NCBI GenBank assembly: GCA_018432235.1
Contig: JAHDLO010000041.1
Coordinates: forward strand, 1-41,622
Source: Clostridiaceae bacterium
GTDB taxonomy: Bacteria > Bacillota > Clostridia > Peptostreptococcales > Natronincolaceae
Reading direction: 5' to 3'
DNA: 41,622 nucleotides
Of this stretch, positions 24,612 to 32,826 are shown piece after piece (the first letter of the stretch is position 1; each line of letters begins with the position of its first letter). A program made the position numbers and the translations under genes. Under the pieces are notes generated by a model. The model was not told where the DNA came from, searched no databases, and saw nothing but the letters and a program-made list of their open reading frames with translations.

Positions 24612-25043
24612 ATGATTAGTACGAATTTAAAGATATTAAGATCAAAAGGTAGGCTTACACAGGAGGAGGTTGCCTTTAAAATAGGTGTCTCTAGACAATC
24701 GGTGGCTAAATGGGAAAATGGAGAAACCTTGCCGGATATCAATAATTGCGTAGCTTTGGCGGAATTATACGATGTTTCGCTGGATGATTTAGTGAATTAT
24801 TCAGGGGAAAGGGAGAAGGTAGAAATACCGCCGAAGGGTAAGCATATTTTCGGTATTGTTAAAGTTGGAGAACGGGGTCAAATTGTAATACCCAAAAAAG
24901 CAAGAGAGATATTTCAAATTTCACCTGGTGATAGTCTGCTGGTGCTAGGTGATGAAATGCAGGGGATTGCCATCATGAAGTACGATAGATTTAAGCATTT
25001 TGTAGATGCTGTCTTTAGAGCAGAAGGGAATAGTGAGGAATAA
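24612..25043 (+). CDS. XRE-type helix-turn-helix fused to an AbrB-like domain
   Basis: This 143-aa protein has residues 1-65 as a Cro/CI helix-turn-helix (TNLKILRSKGRLTQEEVAFK, SRQSVAKWENGETLPDI). Residues about 80-130 form an AbrB/SpoVT swapped-hairpin DNA-binding domain (VGERGQIVIPKKAREIFQIS). Two different DNA-binding folds in one chain suggest a dimeric regulator with a composite operator. GGAGGTG at 24599-24605 selects the ATG at 24612. Its stop overlaps the hydrolase start (TAATG), so it probably controls that gene and itself. Confidence 0.88.
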   Translation: MISTNLKILRSKGRLTQEEVAFKIGVSRQSVAKWENGETLPDINNCVALAELYDVSLDDLVNYSGEREKVEIPPKGKHIFGIVKVGERGQIVIPKKAREIFQISPGDSLLVLGDEMQGIAIMKYDRFKHFVDAVFRAEGNSEE

Positions 25044-26158
25044 TGGGAAGAAGTAGTAAAAGAACTGCGGGTACTTCAGAGCTAAAACAGAAAAATAAGA
25101 TTAGGGTGGTGAAGGTAATAATGCTAGTATTAGGAATTGTTTTTGCTGTTGGAGCAATATTCATCAGCGTCTATGCCTATCAAAATATGACTTATGATAA
25201 GAAACCCTTACAGAAAACCTACAACGCCGGCTATGAAGAAAAGCAGGTAGTTCTTGAGGATGGCACTATACTGAACTATGCTGAAGGTCCCGGCAATGGG
25301 CCTCCCCTTTTGCTAATACATGGTCAAACAATGAAATGGGAGGACTATTCCAGGGTTCTGCCGGATTTGGCAAAGCACTATCATGTGTTTGCAATAGATT
25401 GTCATGGTCATGGGAAATCCAGCCATGATGCTTCAAAATATTCAGCTGTTGAAATTGGACAGGATTTTGCTTGGTTTATCGAAAATGTGATTGGAGAGGC
25501 CAGTGTGGTGTCTGGGCTTTCCTCCGGGGGGATATTGGCAGCATGGCTTGCAGCCTATTCACCGGAAAATGTGCTGGGGTTGGTTTTAGAGGATCCACCA
25601 TTTTTCAGCGTAGAGCCTGAGGAAATGGCAAATACCTTCGTTTGGCTGGACGGATTTGAGGTGGTTCACGGTTTTAAAAATCAATCAGTGGAAGAGGATT
25701 ATGTCGTCTACTATTTTGAAAACAGCTATATCTGGGGGTTGTTTGGAAACCTGAATTCACATCTTGCAAAGAGCGCAAGAAATTATCGTGAGAAAAATCC
25801 TGGAAAACCCTTGAAGCTGTGGTATGTGCCATATAAATGGATTCATGGTACCCTTTATTTAGATGAGTTTGATCTAGAATTCTCAGAGAGCTTTTACACA
25901 GGGGCGTGGTTTGAGGGCTTCAGTCAGGAGGAAACACTGGCTAAAATAGAAGTGCCAACTGTCTATATTAAGGCAGAAACAGCCTATGGCAAGGATGGAG
26001 TTCTTTATGCGGCTAATAGCGACGAGGATGCAGAAAGGGTTAATAGACTGATAAAGGGTAGTGAAATGATAACAATTAAGTCGGGCCACGATATACATTT
26101 TGAAAAACCAAAGGAATTTGTCAGGATTATGGTGGATTTCTTAAAGAAAATAGAATAA
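25043..26158 (+). CDS. Membrane-anchored alpha/beta hydrolase
   Basis: This 371-aa protein has a positively charged N-terminus, one membrane helix (residues about 24-46) and an extracytoplasmic alpha/beta-hydrolase domain. Visible elements are the oxyanion strand LLLIHGQTMKWEDY, HGHGKS, the nucleophile elbow VSGLSSGG (Ser), acid region near VPTVYIKAET and the catalytic His in IKSGHDIHFEKP. Substrate unknown; esterase or lipase-like activity is likely. It is translationally coupled to the XRE-AbrB regulator and followed by REP-like repeats. Confidence 0.88.
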   Translation: MGRSSKRTAGTSELKQKNKIRVVKVIMLVLGIVFAVGAIFISVYAYQNMTYDKKPLQKTYNAGYEEKQVVLEDGTILNYAEGPGNGPPLLLIHGQTMKWEDYSRVLPDLAKHYHVFAIDCHGHGKSSHDASKYSAVEIGQDFAWFIENVIGEASVVSGLSSGGILAAWLAAYSPENVLGLVLEDPPFFSVEPEEMANTFVWLDGFEVVHGFKNQSVEEDYVVYYFENSYIWGLFGNLNSHLAKSARNYREKNPGKPLKLWYVPYKWIHGTLYLDEFDLEFSESFYTGAWFEGFSQEETLAKIEVPTVYIKAETAYGKDGVLYAANSDEDAERVNRLIKGSEMITIKSGHDIHFEKPKEFVRIMVDFLKKIE

Positions 26159-26164
26159 AAACAA

Positions 26165-26246
26165 GTCAAGGGGACGTTTTGTTTGGCACGTTTTCGTGCC
26201 AAACAAAACGTCCCCTTGACACCTAAACAAAACGTCCCCTTGACAC
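26165..26246. repeat. Palindromic REP-like pair plus a third partial copy
   Basis: The arms 26165-26190 and 26195-26220 are perfect 26-bp inverted repeats around TTTT (AAGGGG/GTTTTG type). A third, reverse partial copy follows at 26225-26246. It lies after the hydrolase stop and directly upstream of the TTGACA of the next promoter. Confidence 0.97.
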
Positions 26247-26249
26247 CTA

Positions 26250-26310
26250 TTGACAAAACATTTAGAAGGAGTTACAATATGAATGAATAATATTTTTTTC
26301 ATTCATATTG
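26250..26310 (+). promoter_or_regulatory. TetR-gene promoter with overlapping operator
   Basis: TTGACA (26250-26255), 17 nt, TACAAT (26273-26278) form a near-consensus promoter. The palindrome TGAATGAA (26280-26287), 10-nt spacer, TTCATTCA (26298-26305) begins just after the -10 box and is part of longer 13-bp arms (26275-26310). The same site with the same spacer recurs upstream of the next operon at 26946. This indicates autorepression by the encoded TetR protein. Confidence 0.75.
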
Positions 26311-26333
26311 TGATTATAATGTTGGAGGTACAG

Positions 26334-26915
26334 ATGGAAGATAAAAAAATGTTGATTTACAGCTATGCAAAAGAATTGTTCAGTGCAAAAGGATTTAAGG
26401 ATACAAACATTTCAGAGATAACGAAAAAGGCTGGAATGGCTGTTGGAACCTTCTATAATTACTATTCCTCGAAAGAAAAACTGTTTATGGATATCTTCAT
26501 GGAGGAAAATGCAGTGCTGAAAAAAGAGTGCTTTCAATCCCTTGACCTGCACCAAAGTCCACTTATCGCTGTCAGGCAAATGTTAAAGCTCAATGTAGAA
26601 GGCATGAGAGCAAATCCAATACTTAGAGAGTGGTATAATAAAAGTGTATTTGAGAAGCTTCAACAGGCTTATCGTGAGGAAAATGGCATTAATGCAGTTG
26701 ACTTTCTTTATGATGGCTTCCTTGAACTTGTGGCACTATGGCAGGAACAGGGGAAAATGAGGAAAGACATTGACAGTAAAATGATTATGATGATTTTTGC
26801 TGCAATCATAAATGTTGATACACATAAAGAAGAAATCGGACTTGAATACTTTCCAGAGCTATTGCAATATATGACAGAGCTTATTATGGCGGGTCTGATG
26901 GATTGCTCCGAATGA
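26334..26915 (+). CDS. TetR-family regulator of the flavodoxin operon
   Basis: This 193-aa protein has a canonical TetR helix-turn-helix (ISEITKKAGMAVGTFYNYYS followed by SKEKLFMDIF) and a helical ligand-binding C-terminus. Longer starts from 26283 exist but lie in the operator; GGAGG five bases before the ATG at 26334 decides. The presence of the same palindromic operator upstream of itself and of the next three-gene operon says it represses both. Ligand unknown; a redox-active or quinone-like inducer would fit the target genes, by inference only. Confidence 0.92.
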   Translation: MEDKKMLIYSYAKELFSAKGFKDTNISEITKKAGMAVGTFYNYYSSKEKLFMDIFMEENAVLKKECFQSLDLHQSPLIAVRQMLKLNVEGMRANPILREWYNKSVFEKLQQAYREENGINAVDFLYDGFLELVALWQEQGKMRKDIDSKMIMMIFAAIINVDTHKEEIGLEYFPELLQYMTELIMAGLMDCSE

Positions 26916-26937
26916 CTCAATCGGGGGCGTTTTTTTG
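26905..26937 (+). terminator. Terminator overlapping the TetR stop
   Basis: GCTCCGA and TCGGGGGC pair (one bulge, one G-U) around the stop codon region and are followed by TTTTTTT. Confidence 0.7.
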
Positions 26938-26945
26938 CTGCGAAA

Positions 26946-26971
26946 TGAATGAATATAATATTGTTCATTCA
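26946..26971. promoter_or_regulatory. TetR operator of the flavodoxin operon
   Basis: TGAATGAA, 10 nt, TTCATTCA. The spacer contains TATAAT (26954-26959), a probable -10 box, so a bound repressor would cover it. Same half-sites and same spacing as the operator at 26280-26305. Confidence 0.75.
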
Positions 26972-26998
26972 ATATAATTGCATTAAGGAGGTTTTTAA

Positions 26999-27307
26999 AT
27001 GGGAAATCCGCAAAATTCAAAAACCATTAAACCTAAGGGGATTCGTATTCAAGTTACTGAAAAAGGTATATTGACCACTAATATACGAATCCCGTTTTTC
27101 GTCGTAAAGATGGGGCTGAAATTCGGACAAATGGCGTATAGCTCAAAAACCCACGAAAGGTACGAAGGGGAACTGGAAAGGCTTATGGATGTTGATATGG
27201 ATGCTATTCTAAAAGCTTTAAGCAACGGAGATTTATCGCTCCCATGCCTGTTGGTAGATGTTGACGAGTCGGATAAAAAGCAGCATGTAACAATAACGTT
27301 AGAATAA
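26999..27307 (+). CDS. SHOCT-like (DUF2089 C-terminal type) protein
   Basis: This 102-aa protein has a beta-rich first part with RIQVTEKGILTTNIRIPFFV and VKMGLKFGQMA, then an amphipathic helix block DMDAILKALSNGD and an ending LLVDVDESDKKQHVTITLE. This is the layout of the SHOCT-like domain found at the end of DUF2089 proteins and related envelope-stress proteins. Role unknown, perhaps oligomerisation. AAGGAGG precedes the ATG. First gene of the TetR-controlled operon. Confidence 0.7.
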   Translation: MGNPQNSKTIKPKGIRIQVTEKGILTTNIRIPFFVVKMGLKFGQMAYSSKTHERYEGELERLMDVDMDAILKALSNGDLSLPCLLVDVDESDKKQHVTITLE

Positions 27308-27349
27308 GGCGGCTTGGTGTGTTCTACTATGAAGAATGGAGGTATATGA

Positions 27350-27796
27350 ATGCGAGCAGGTAGTAAGAAAGCTAAAGTTTGGATTGTTGTTTTGATTATT
27401 TTAGGCGTGGCTGCGTTAGGCACAATGATTGCATTTTTCGTTGATGCTCCGGTACGGCAGGAGCTTCAAGCGATTACCATCGGAAATGTTGACTTTACGA
27501 AGCTGCAGGATGGAACTTATATCGGAGAATATAACGGAATGAAAGGAAATTCCAGAGATGCAGCTGTCGAAGTCACCATATGGGGTGGTAAGATCACGGA
27601 AATAAGAATACTAAAGGGTGCCTTAGACAAATCTGGAGGCCCTGCGAGGTTGACAGAGGGGATGACGATAGAAGATTTGTTTCAAAGCGTGATAAAATCC
27701 CAGTCGTTACAGGTTGATACTATCAGTGGAGCAACTCTTACCGCCAAGGCCCATCTGAAGGCTTTGGAAAACGCACTAAAGCAATCACAGGAATAA
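27350..27796 (+). CDS. Membrane-anchored FMN-binding protein
   Basis: This 148-aa protein has an N-terminal membrane helix (residues about 8-30) and an extracytoplasmic FMN_bind domain. The DTISGATLTAK motif contains the Thr that in RnfG/NqrC-type proteins carries covalent FMN. DGTYIGEYNGMKG and AAVEVTIWGGKITEI are the usual earlier strands. It would accept or relay electrons outside the membrane. It sits between a SHOCT-like gene and a flavodoxin gene, so a small flavin-based redox unit is likely. GGAGG precedes the ATG. Confidence 0.88.
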   Translation: MRAGSKKAKVWIVVLIILGVAALGTMIAFFVDAPVRQELQAITIGNVDFTKLQDGTYIGEYNGMKGNSRDAAVEVTIWGGKITEIRILKGALDKSGGPARLTEGMTIEDLFQSVIKSQSLQVDTISGATLTAKAHLKALENALKQSQE

Positions 27797-27816
27797 TAAA
27801 TTGAGGGGGTTTTAAG

Positions 27817-28350
27817 ATGAAAATTATCGTTGTCTCTTATTCGTACACAGGTAATAATGAAATTCTTGCTGAAGGCGTGGCAAGGCAATTGTCAGCAAAG
27901 CATATTAAAATCACAGTACAAAAGCCAATGACAATTGGAACCATCATAATGGATATGGTTTTTGCACGTACACCCAGAGTACATCCTTCCCCGGATATTC
28001 TTCGACAATATGATTTAGTACTCTTTTTCGGGCCTGTCTGGATAGGGCAATTAGCTTCTCCGCTTCGAGGATTTTTGAATTATCTGAAAAACAATCCAAG
28101 GCAATACGGGTTTCTATCCATTAGCGGTGGTGCTGATGGTTCAAACCCGAAGCTGTCTAGTGAGTTGTTTAAAAGAACAGGTATACAGACTGTTATAATG
28201 CTGGACCAGCATATAAAAGATTTACTTCCTCAAAATCCGAAACCTTCCCGCAAGGACACCTCCGGCTATAGGCTTAGTGAATCAGAACAGAAGAGACTTT
28301 CGGACATCGCAGTAGGGGAGATTAATAAGATAATTGAGGCACAAGTCTAA
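27817..28350 (+). CDS. Flavodoxin-family protein
   Basis: This 177-aa protein opens with the flavodoxin FMN-phosphate loop KIIVVSYSYTGNNEILAEGV. It has LVLFFGPVWIGQLASPLRGF and FLSISGGADG around the isoalloxazine site. It is a cytoplasmic one- or two-electron carrier or quinone reductase. Together with the FMN-binding membrane protein, 20 nt upstream, it could pass electrons to a surface acceptor. GAGGGGG precedes the ATG. It is followed by a perfect REP-like palindrome. Confidence 0.88.
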   Translation: MKIIVVSYSYTGNNEILAEGVARQLSAKHIKITVQKPMTIGTIIMDMVFARTPRVHPSPDILRQYDLVLFFGPVWIGQLASPLRGFLNYLKNNPRQYGFLSISGGADGSNPKLSSELFKRTGIQTVIMLDQHIKDLLPQNPKPSRKDTSGYRLSESEQKRLSDIAVGEINKIIEAQV

Positions 28351-28365
28351 GGGATTCACACCCTA

Positions 28366-28431
28366 AACAAGTCAAGGGGACGTTTTGTTTGGCACGTTTT
28401 CGTGCCAAACAAAACGTCCCCTTGACTTGTT
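28366..28431. repeat. Perfect palindromic REP-like pair
   Basis: Two 31-bp arms (28366-28396 and 28401-28431) are perfectly complementary around TTTT. The core is GTCAAGGGGACGTTTTG. It lies 15 nt after the flavodoxin stop and is the longest perfect inverted pair apart from the one at 32757. Confidence 0.97.
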
Positions 28432-28471
28432 CTTGACTTTTGAGTTATTATGAGGAATTTTGGAAACGATA

Positions 28472-28480
28472 TGGTATAAT
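28472..28480 (+). promoter_or_regulatory. Extended -10 promoter of the ABC exporter operon
   Basis: TGGTATAAT is an extended -10 element about 80 nt before the exporter start. No good -35 is visible at 17 nt, which is tolerated with an extended -10. Confidence 0.45.
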
Positions 28481-28557
28481 TATTAATATGCAAAGCTTAG
28501 ACAGGCTAAATAAATTGCGTCCTAAGCTTAAATAAACAAATGGATGAGGATTTTGTT

Positions 28558-30276
28558 ATGGGATTATACGGAAAATACTTCGATAGGTACAAGCTGCCCT
28601 TTATGATAGCGGTCCTTTGCGTTACCCTGGAGGCAATATGTGACCTGCTGGGTCCTACGCTGATGGCCAATATCATAAACACCGGAATAGAAACAGGCTC
28701 GCTTTCTAATGTTTACTTCTGGGGCGGCCGCATGCTCTTGGTAACCGCCATCGGAGCAGGCTTTGCAGTTGCTAGAAATATTCTTGCCAGCATCGTCTCT
28801 CAGCGGATGGGGGCTGATCTTCGGTATAACATTTTTAACAAGATTATGCATTTTTCAGAGGCCAGCGTCGATCAAATTGAAAGTGGCTCCTTGATTACCC
28901 GTATGACCAATGATACAGCCCAAATTGTACAATTTGTCAACGGCATCATGCGGATTTTTATAAAGGCCCCTATTTTATGTGTAGGAAGCATTGTGCTGGC
29001 AAGCCTTTTGAATTTTAGGCTGAGTATTGTGATATATGTTATCGTCGCCATCGTGGCCCTAATGATTGTTGTCAGCATGAAGCTCAGCTATCCACGCTTT
29101 TATCAGCTACAAAAATCCATGGATAAGGTTAATTCGGTTGTACAGGAATATCTTATAGGGGTGCGCTTGGTTAAGGCCTTTGGCAGCTATGATAAGGAAA
29201 TGGACAAGTTTGAAAATGCCAATTCAAATTTGATGATGAGGGGTATTTCCTCCCAAACAATTATTACCTTTGTATCGCCCTTGATGACGCTGACGGTTGG
29301 TATTGGCACAGCTATCGTAATTTTAGTAGGCAGCAGGCTTTTTACACAAGGCTTGGCAGCTCCGGGAGAAATTACGGCTTTCATCATCTACATGGCACAA
29401 ATACTGACCTCCTTAGTAATGATTACCAATATATTCAATATTTTTGTTAGAACAAAGGCATCAACTGCCCGTATCCAGGAGGTGCTTGACTGTCAGGAGG
29501 ACTTTAATCCTACAGGAGAAGCTGAGGTACTGCAAGGGGCAATTGAATTCCAAAATGTAACCTTTGCATATCCCAATGGCAGCGGTGTTCCAGCCTTAAA
29601 GGGACTGTCCTTTGCGGTTGAGGCTGGTGAAAGCTTGGCCATCATAGGGCCTACCGGCAGCGGCAAATCTACAATTGCCTGGCTATTGCTGCGGTTTTAT
29701 GATGTCAATGAGGGTGCGATACATATAAACGGAAAAGATATAAAAGAATTAAATATAGAGGCTGTAAGAGATCACATAGCGATTGTGCCGCAGAAGCCTA
29801 TGCTTTTCTCTGGATCAGTGACAGACAATATAAAGTGGGGAGATAAGAACGCCACAAATGAAATGCTAGAGCAGACGGTGGTGGCGGCAGAGGCAGGCTT
29901 TATTAAGGAAATGCAAAAGGGCTTTGACAGCATGCTGGGGAAGGCGGCGGTTAATATTTCCGGTGGACAGAAGCAGAGAGTATCTATTGCCCGTGGCATA
30001 CTAAAGGACTCTGATGTCTTGATACTGGATGATGCCACCAGTGCTTTAGATGCGGTTACCGAGGCCAGGGTAAGGGAGAACCTAAGAGCCAGAGTTGGCA
30101 GCAAGACCATCATTACAATAACACAAAGGTGTGGAACTGCCATGTTCTCAGATAAGATATTAGTGATGGACAATGGCAGAAGGGCTGGCTATGGCACCCA
30201 TGAAGAGCTGATGCAAAACTGTGAACTATATAGAGACATCTATAAAACCCAAATTGAAGGCAGCAGGGAGGTTTAG
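28558..30276 (+). CDS. Heterodimeric ABC exporter half with degenerate ATP site
   Basis: This 572-aa half-transporter has six helices followed by an ATPase domain: Walker A GPTGSGKSTIAW, Q-loop IVPQKPMLFSGS, signature NISGGQKQRVSIARG, Walker B LILDDATSALDAV. The catalytic Glu is Asp (DDATS) and the H-loop is TQRCGT instead of the usual AHRLST. These changes identify the non-catalytic partner in LmrCD/BmrCD/TM287-288-type exporters. GAGG eight bases before ATG 28558 favours it over 28540. The partner gene starts 4 nt after its stop. Likely drug or lipid export. Confidence 0.92.
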   Translation: MGLYGKYFDRYKLPFMIAVLCVTLEAICDLLGPTLMANIINTGIETGSLSNVYFWGGRMLLVTAIGAGFAVARNILASIVSQRMGADLRYNIFNKIMHFSEASVDQIESGSLITRMTNDTAQIVQFVNGIMRIFIKAPILCVGSIVLASLLNFRLSIVIYVIVAIVALMIVVSMKLSYPRFYQLQKSMDKVNSVVQEYLIGVRLVKAFGSYDKEMDKFENANSNLMMRGISSQTIITFVSPLMTLTVGIGTAIVILVGSRLFTQGLAAPGEITAFIIYMAQILTSLVMITNIFNIFVRTKASTARIQEVLDCQEDFNPTGEAEVLQGAIEFQNVTFAYPNGSGVPALKGLSFAVEAGESLAIIGPTGSGKSTIAWLLLRFYDVNEGAIHINGKDIKELNIEAVRDHIAIVPQKPMLFSGSVTDNIKWGDKNATNEMLEQTVVAAEAGFIKEMQKGFDSMLGKAAVNISGGQKQRVSIARGILKDSDVLILDDATSALDAVTEARVRENLRARVGSKTIITITQRCGTAMFSDKILVMDNGRRAGYGTHEELMQNCELYRDIYKTQIEGSREV

Positions 30277-30279
30277 CTT

Positions 30280-32130
30280 ATGACTCAACAAAATCCTAAA
30301 TCAGAGCCAAAGGCACCTACCATAGGCAGGCCAAACGCTGGGGGGCATAATCGTTTTGTACCAGGCGCTAAGCCTAAAAATGCCGGTGGCACATTACTTA
30401 GAATTATTAAAATATATATGCGTTGGGGTAAATCTATATTTTTAGCTATGGCCCTTACTGTTGTTTCCTCAGGGATATCCGTTGCCATACCGTATTTTAT
30501 AGGAAAGTCCTTTAATACCCTACATATTGAAAGCATGACGGTAGATACCGAAGGGCTTAGGGGGATTTTACTGACCATTATGGCATTATACACAGCCAAC
30601 TGGTTGATATTATATTTCAATGGCATCACCATTTTGAAGGTATCTCAAAGGCTGGTATTTACCTTAAGATCAGAGTTTTTTCAAAAAATGCAAAGACTCC
30701 CTCTGGATTTTTATGATACCCGCTCCCATGGAGATACCATGAGTAGAATAAGCAATGATGTTGATAACATCAGCTCAACCATTGCCCAAACCACAACACA
30801 GCTGCTGTCCAGCATATTAACCCTCGGGGGCTCCCTAGTGGTCATGCTGCGGCTAAATATCCCACTGACCTTAGTGGTGCTGTTATGTGTGCCTTTGGTA
30901 GCCCTGTTAACCAGAGTGATAGCCACCAAAAGTCGAGCCTTTTTCTTAGCTCAGCAGAGGAGCCTGGGGGCTCTTAATGGCATCATCGAGGAAAATATCT
31001 TGGGGATTAAAATGGTTAAGGCCTTTAGTCGACAGCAGGAGATATTGGAGGAATTCAAGTATATAAACGAGGGATTATACGTCAGCAGTAAAAAAGCGCA
31101 GATATGGTCCGGCTACATGATGCCCCTCTTAAATGTCATCAACAATTTGGTATTTGCAATACTGGCTATAGTGGGAGGTGTATTGTCGGTAGGCTATGGG
31201 GTAACGGTGGGCACTGTGGTTAGCTTTATGAGCTATTCAAAGCAATTCGCCCATCCCCTTAATGCTGTAGCAGGCATGTTTAATACCATACAGTCGGCTC
31301 TTGCAGGGGCCGAAAGGGTTTTTGAGATTCTGGATTATAGGGAGGAGCCTGCTGACGAAGCCGGTATGCTGCAGCTGGAAGTGACTAGGGGTGAAGTCGC
31401 CTTTGAAAATGTATACTTTTCCTATGATAAAGCAAAGCCACTGCTAAAGGATATCAGCTTTAGAGTGAGGGCTGGCGAGGTGGTGGCCTTGGTGGGAGAA
31501 ACAGGAGCAGGAAAAACCACCATCGTCAATCTGTTGACCCGTTTTTATGATGTAGATTGTGGTCGTATTCTAATCGACGGGTTACCTATTACAGCGCTTA
31601 GGCGCAGTAGCCTTAGGGAATGCTTTTCTGTGGTGCTGCAGGATACCTGCTTATTCACCGGGACGATAATGGATAATATCCGCTATTCGGAAAATTCCGC
31701 TATGGATGAGGATGTTATAAGGGCGGCTAAAATAGCCAAGGCCCACGATTTCATAGATAAGCTTCCTAAGGGCTATGACACCATGGTGTCGGGTTCAACG
31801 GATAATCTGAGCCAGGGGCAACGGCAGCTTATAGCCATTGCCAGAGCTGTGTTATCAGATAGACCGATCCTGATACTGGATGAAGCCACCAGCAGTGTGG
31901 ATACCAAAACGGAAAAGGATATACAGCAGGCACTATTAAGGCTGATGAAAAATCGAACCAGCTTTTTAATAGCCCATCGACTATCTACCATTAGAGATGC
32001 AGACCATATCATGGTTGTTGGTGACGGAAGGATCATAGAAAAGGGCAATCATGACAGCCTTATGGCTGAAAAGGGACATTATTACAGCATGGTAATCAGT
32101 CAAATGGGGAAGTTATCGGAGCTGACTTAA
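30280..32130 (+). CDS. Heterodimeric ABC exporter half with active ATP site
   Basis: This 616-aa protein has an N-terminal extension of about 30 residues rich in Pro, Lys and Gly, then six helices and a canonical ATPase: Walker A GETGAGKTTIVN, Q-loop VVLQDTCLFTGT, signature NLSQGQRQLIAIAR, Walker B LILDEATSSVDTK, H-loop IAHRLSTIRDAD. With the partner just upstream it forms one exporter with one working and one degenerate ATP site. GGGAGG precedes the ATG. Substrate cannot be read from sequence. Confidence 0.93.
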   Translation: MTQQNPKSEPKAPTIGRPNAGGHNRFVPGAKPKNAGGTLLRIIKIYMRWGKSIFLAMALTVVSSGISVAIPYFIGKSFNTLHIESMTVDTEGLRGILLTIMALYTANWLILYFNGITILKVSQRLVFTLRSEFFQKMQRLPLDFYDTRSHGDTMSRISNDVDNISSTIAQTTTQLLSSILTLGGSLVVMLRLNIPLTLVVLLCVPLVALLTRVIATKSRAFFLAQQRSLGALNGIIEENILGIKMVKAFSRQQEILEEFKYINEGLYVSSKKAQIWSGYMMPLLNVINNLVFAILAIVGGVLSVGYGVTVGTVVSFMSYSKQFAHPLNAVAGMFNTIQSALAGAERVFEILDYREEPADEAGMLQLEVTRGEVAFENVYFSYDKAKPLLKDISFRVRAGEVVALVGETGAGKTTIVNLLTRFYDVDCGRILIDGLPITALRRSSLRECFSVVLQDTCLFTGTIMDNIRYSENSAMDEDVIRAAKIAKAHDFIDKLPKGYDTMVSGSTDNLSQGQRQLIAIARAVLSDRPILILDEATSSVDTKTEKDIQQALLRLMKNRTSFLIAHRLSTIRDADHIMVVGDGRIIEKGNHDSLMAEKGHYYSMVISQMGKLSELT

Positions 32131-32132
32131 TA

Positions 32133-32159
32133 TGTCAAGGGGACGTTTTGTTTGGCACG
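32133..32159 (+). repeat. REP-like repeat, single copy
   Basis: TGTCAAGGGGACGTTTTG followed by TTTGGCACG, two bases after the exporter stop codon. Confidence 0.95.
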
Positions 32160-32281
32160 GCCGAAGCAAGGGTTCTCTTTATTTTTCTTTTAGGAGTTTG
32201 AGGCTACTGATGAGGGATAAGAAATAAATAAGTATAAATACTATAGTGTGTAAATAGACCAACATGACGAGGAGGGTTACT

Positions 32282-32740
32282 GTGAACAAGAAGATAACGC
32301 TTTCAACCATGATCAATGCGTCGCCTAAGAAGGTTTGGGAAACAGTGATTGGTGAAGAAACCTATAAGGAATGGACTTCCGTATGGAATCCTGAATCCCA
32401 CATAAAGGGATCATGGGAACCTGGTGAAAAAATATGGTTTTTAGCCCCAAATGAAATGGGAGGCCTAGAGGGTATGGTGGCTGTCATAGCAGAGAACATC
32501 CCCTATCAGTTCATTTCCATTAAGCATATCGGCTTCGTGGAAAATGATCAGGAATATACAGAAGGCCCCGAGGTAGAATCTTGGACACCAGCATATGAGA
32601 ATTATACCCTTAAGGAAATAGACGGAAAAACAGAGTTTATATTGGATATGGATAGCAGTGAGCAGGACTATGACTATTTTATGAAAACCTGGCCTAAGGC
32701 CTTGGAAAAGCTGAAGGAAATATGCGAGAGAAATAGCTAG
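32282..32740 (+). CDS. SRPBCC/AHSA1-type protein
   Basis: This 152-aa helix-grip protein begins KITLSTMINASPKKVWETVI and has EWTSVWNPESHIKGSW, GEKIWFL and a C-terminal helix WPKALEKLKEICER. It belongs to the START-like superfamily (AHSA1/polyketide-cyclase type) that binds small hydrophobic ligands. Function unknown. A longer frame opens at 32264, but GAGGAGGG five bases before the GTG at 32282 and the domain start favour the latter. Convergent with the TetR gene at 32825. Confidence 0.82.
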   Translation: MNKKITLSTMINASPKKVWETVIGEETYKEWTSVWNPESHIKGSWEPGEKIWFLAPNEMGGLEGMVAVIAENIPYQFISIKHIGFVENDQEYTEGPEVESWTPAYENYTLKEIDGKTEFILDMDSSEQDYDYFMKTWPKALEKLKEICERNS

Positions 32741-32756
32741 AAGAACATCAGCACAG

Positions 32757-32826
32757 AAAATAAGTCAAGGGGACGTTTTGTTTGGCACGATTGCGTGCCA
32801 AACAAAACGTCCCCTTGACTTATTTT
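32757..32826. repeat. Perfect palindromic REP-like pair between convergent genes
   Basis: 33-bp arms 32757-32789 and 32794-32826 pair perfectly around ATTG, with AAAA and TTTT at the outer ends. It is placed exactly between the stops of the SRPBCC gene and the convergent TetR gene and overlaps the first bases of the TetR stop codon. Such a hairpin with a U-run on either strand can act as a bidirectional terminator. Confidence 0.97.
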
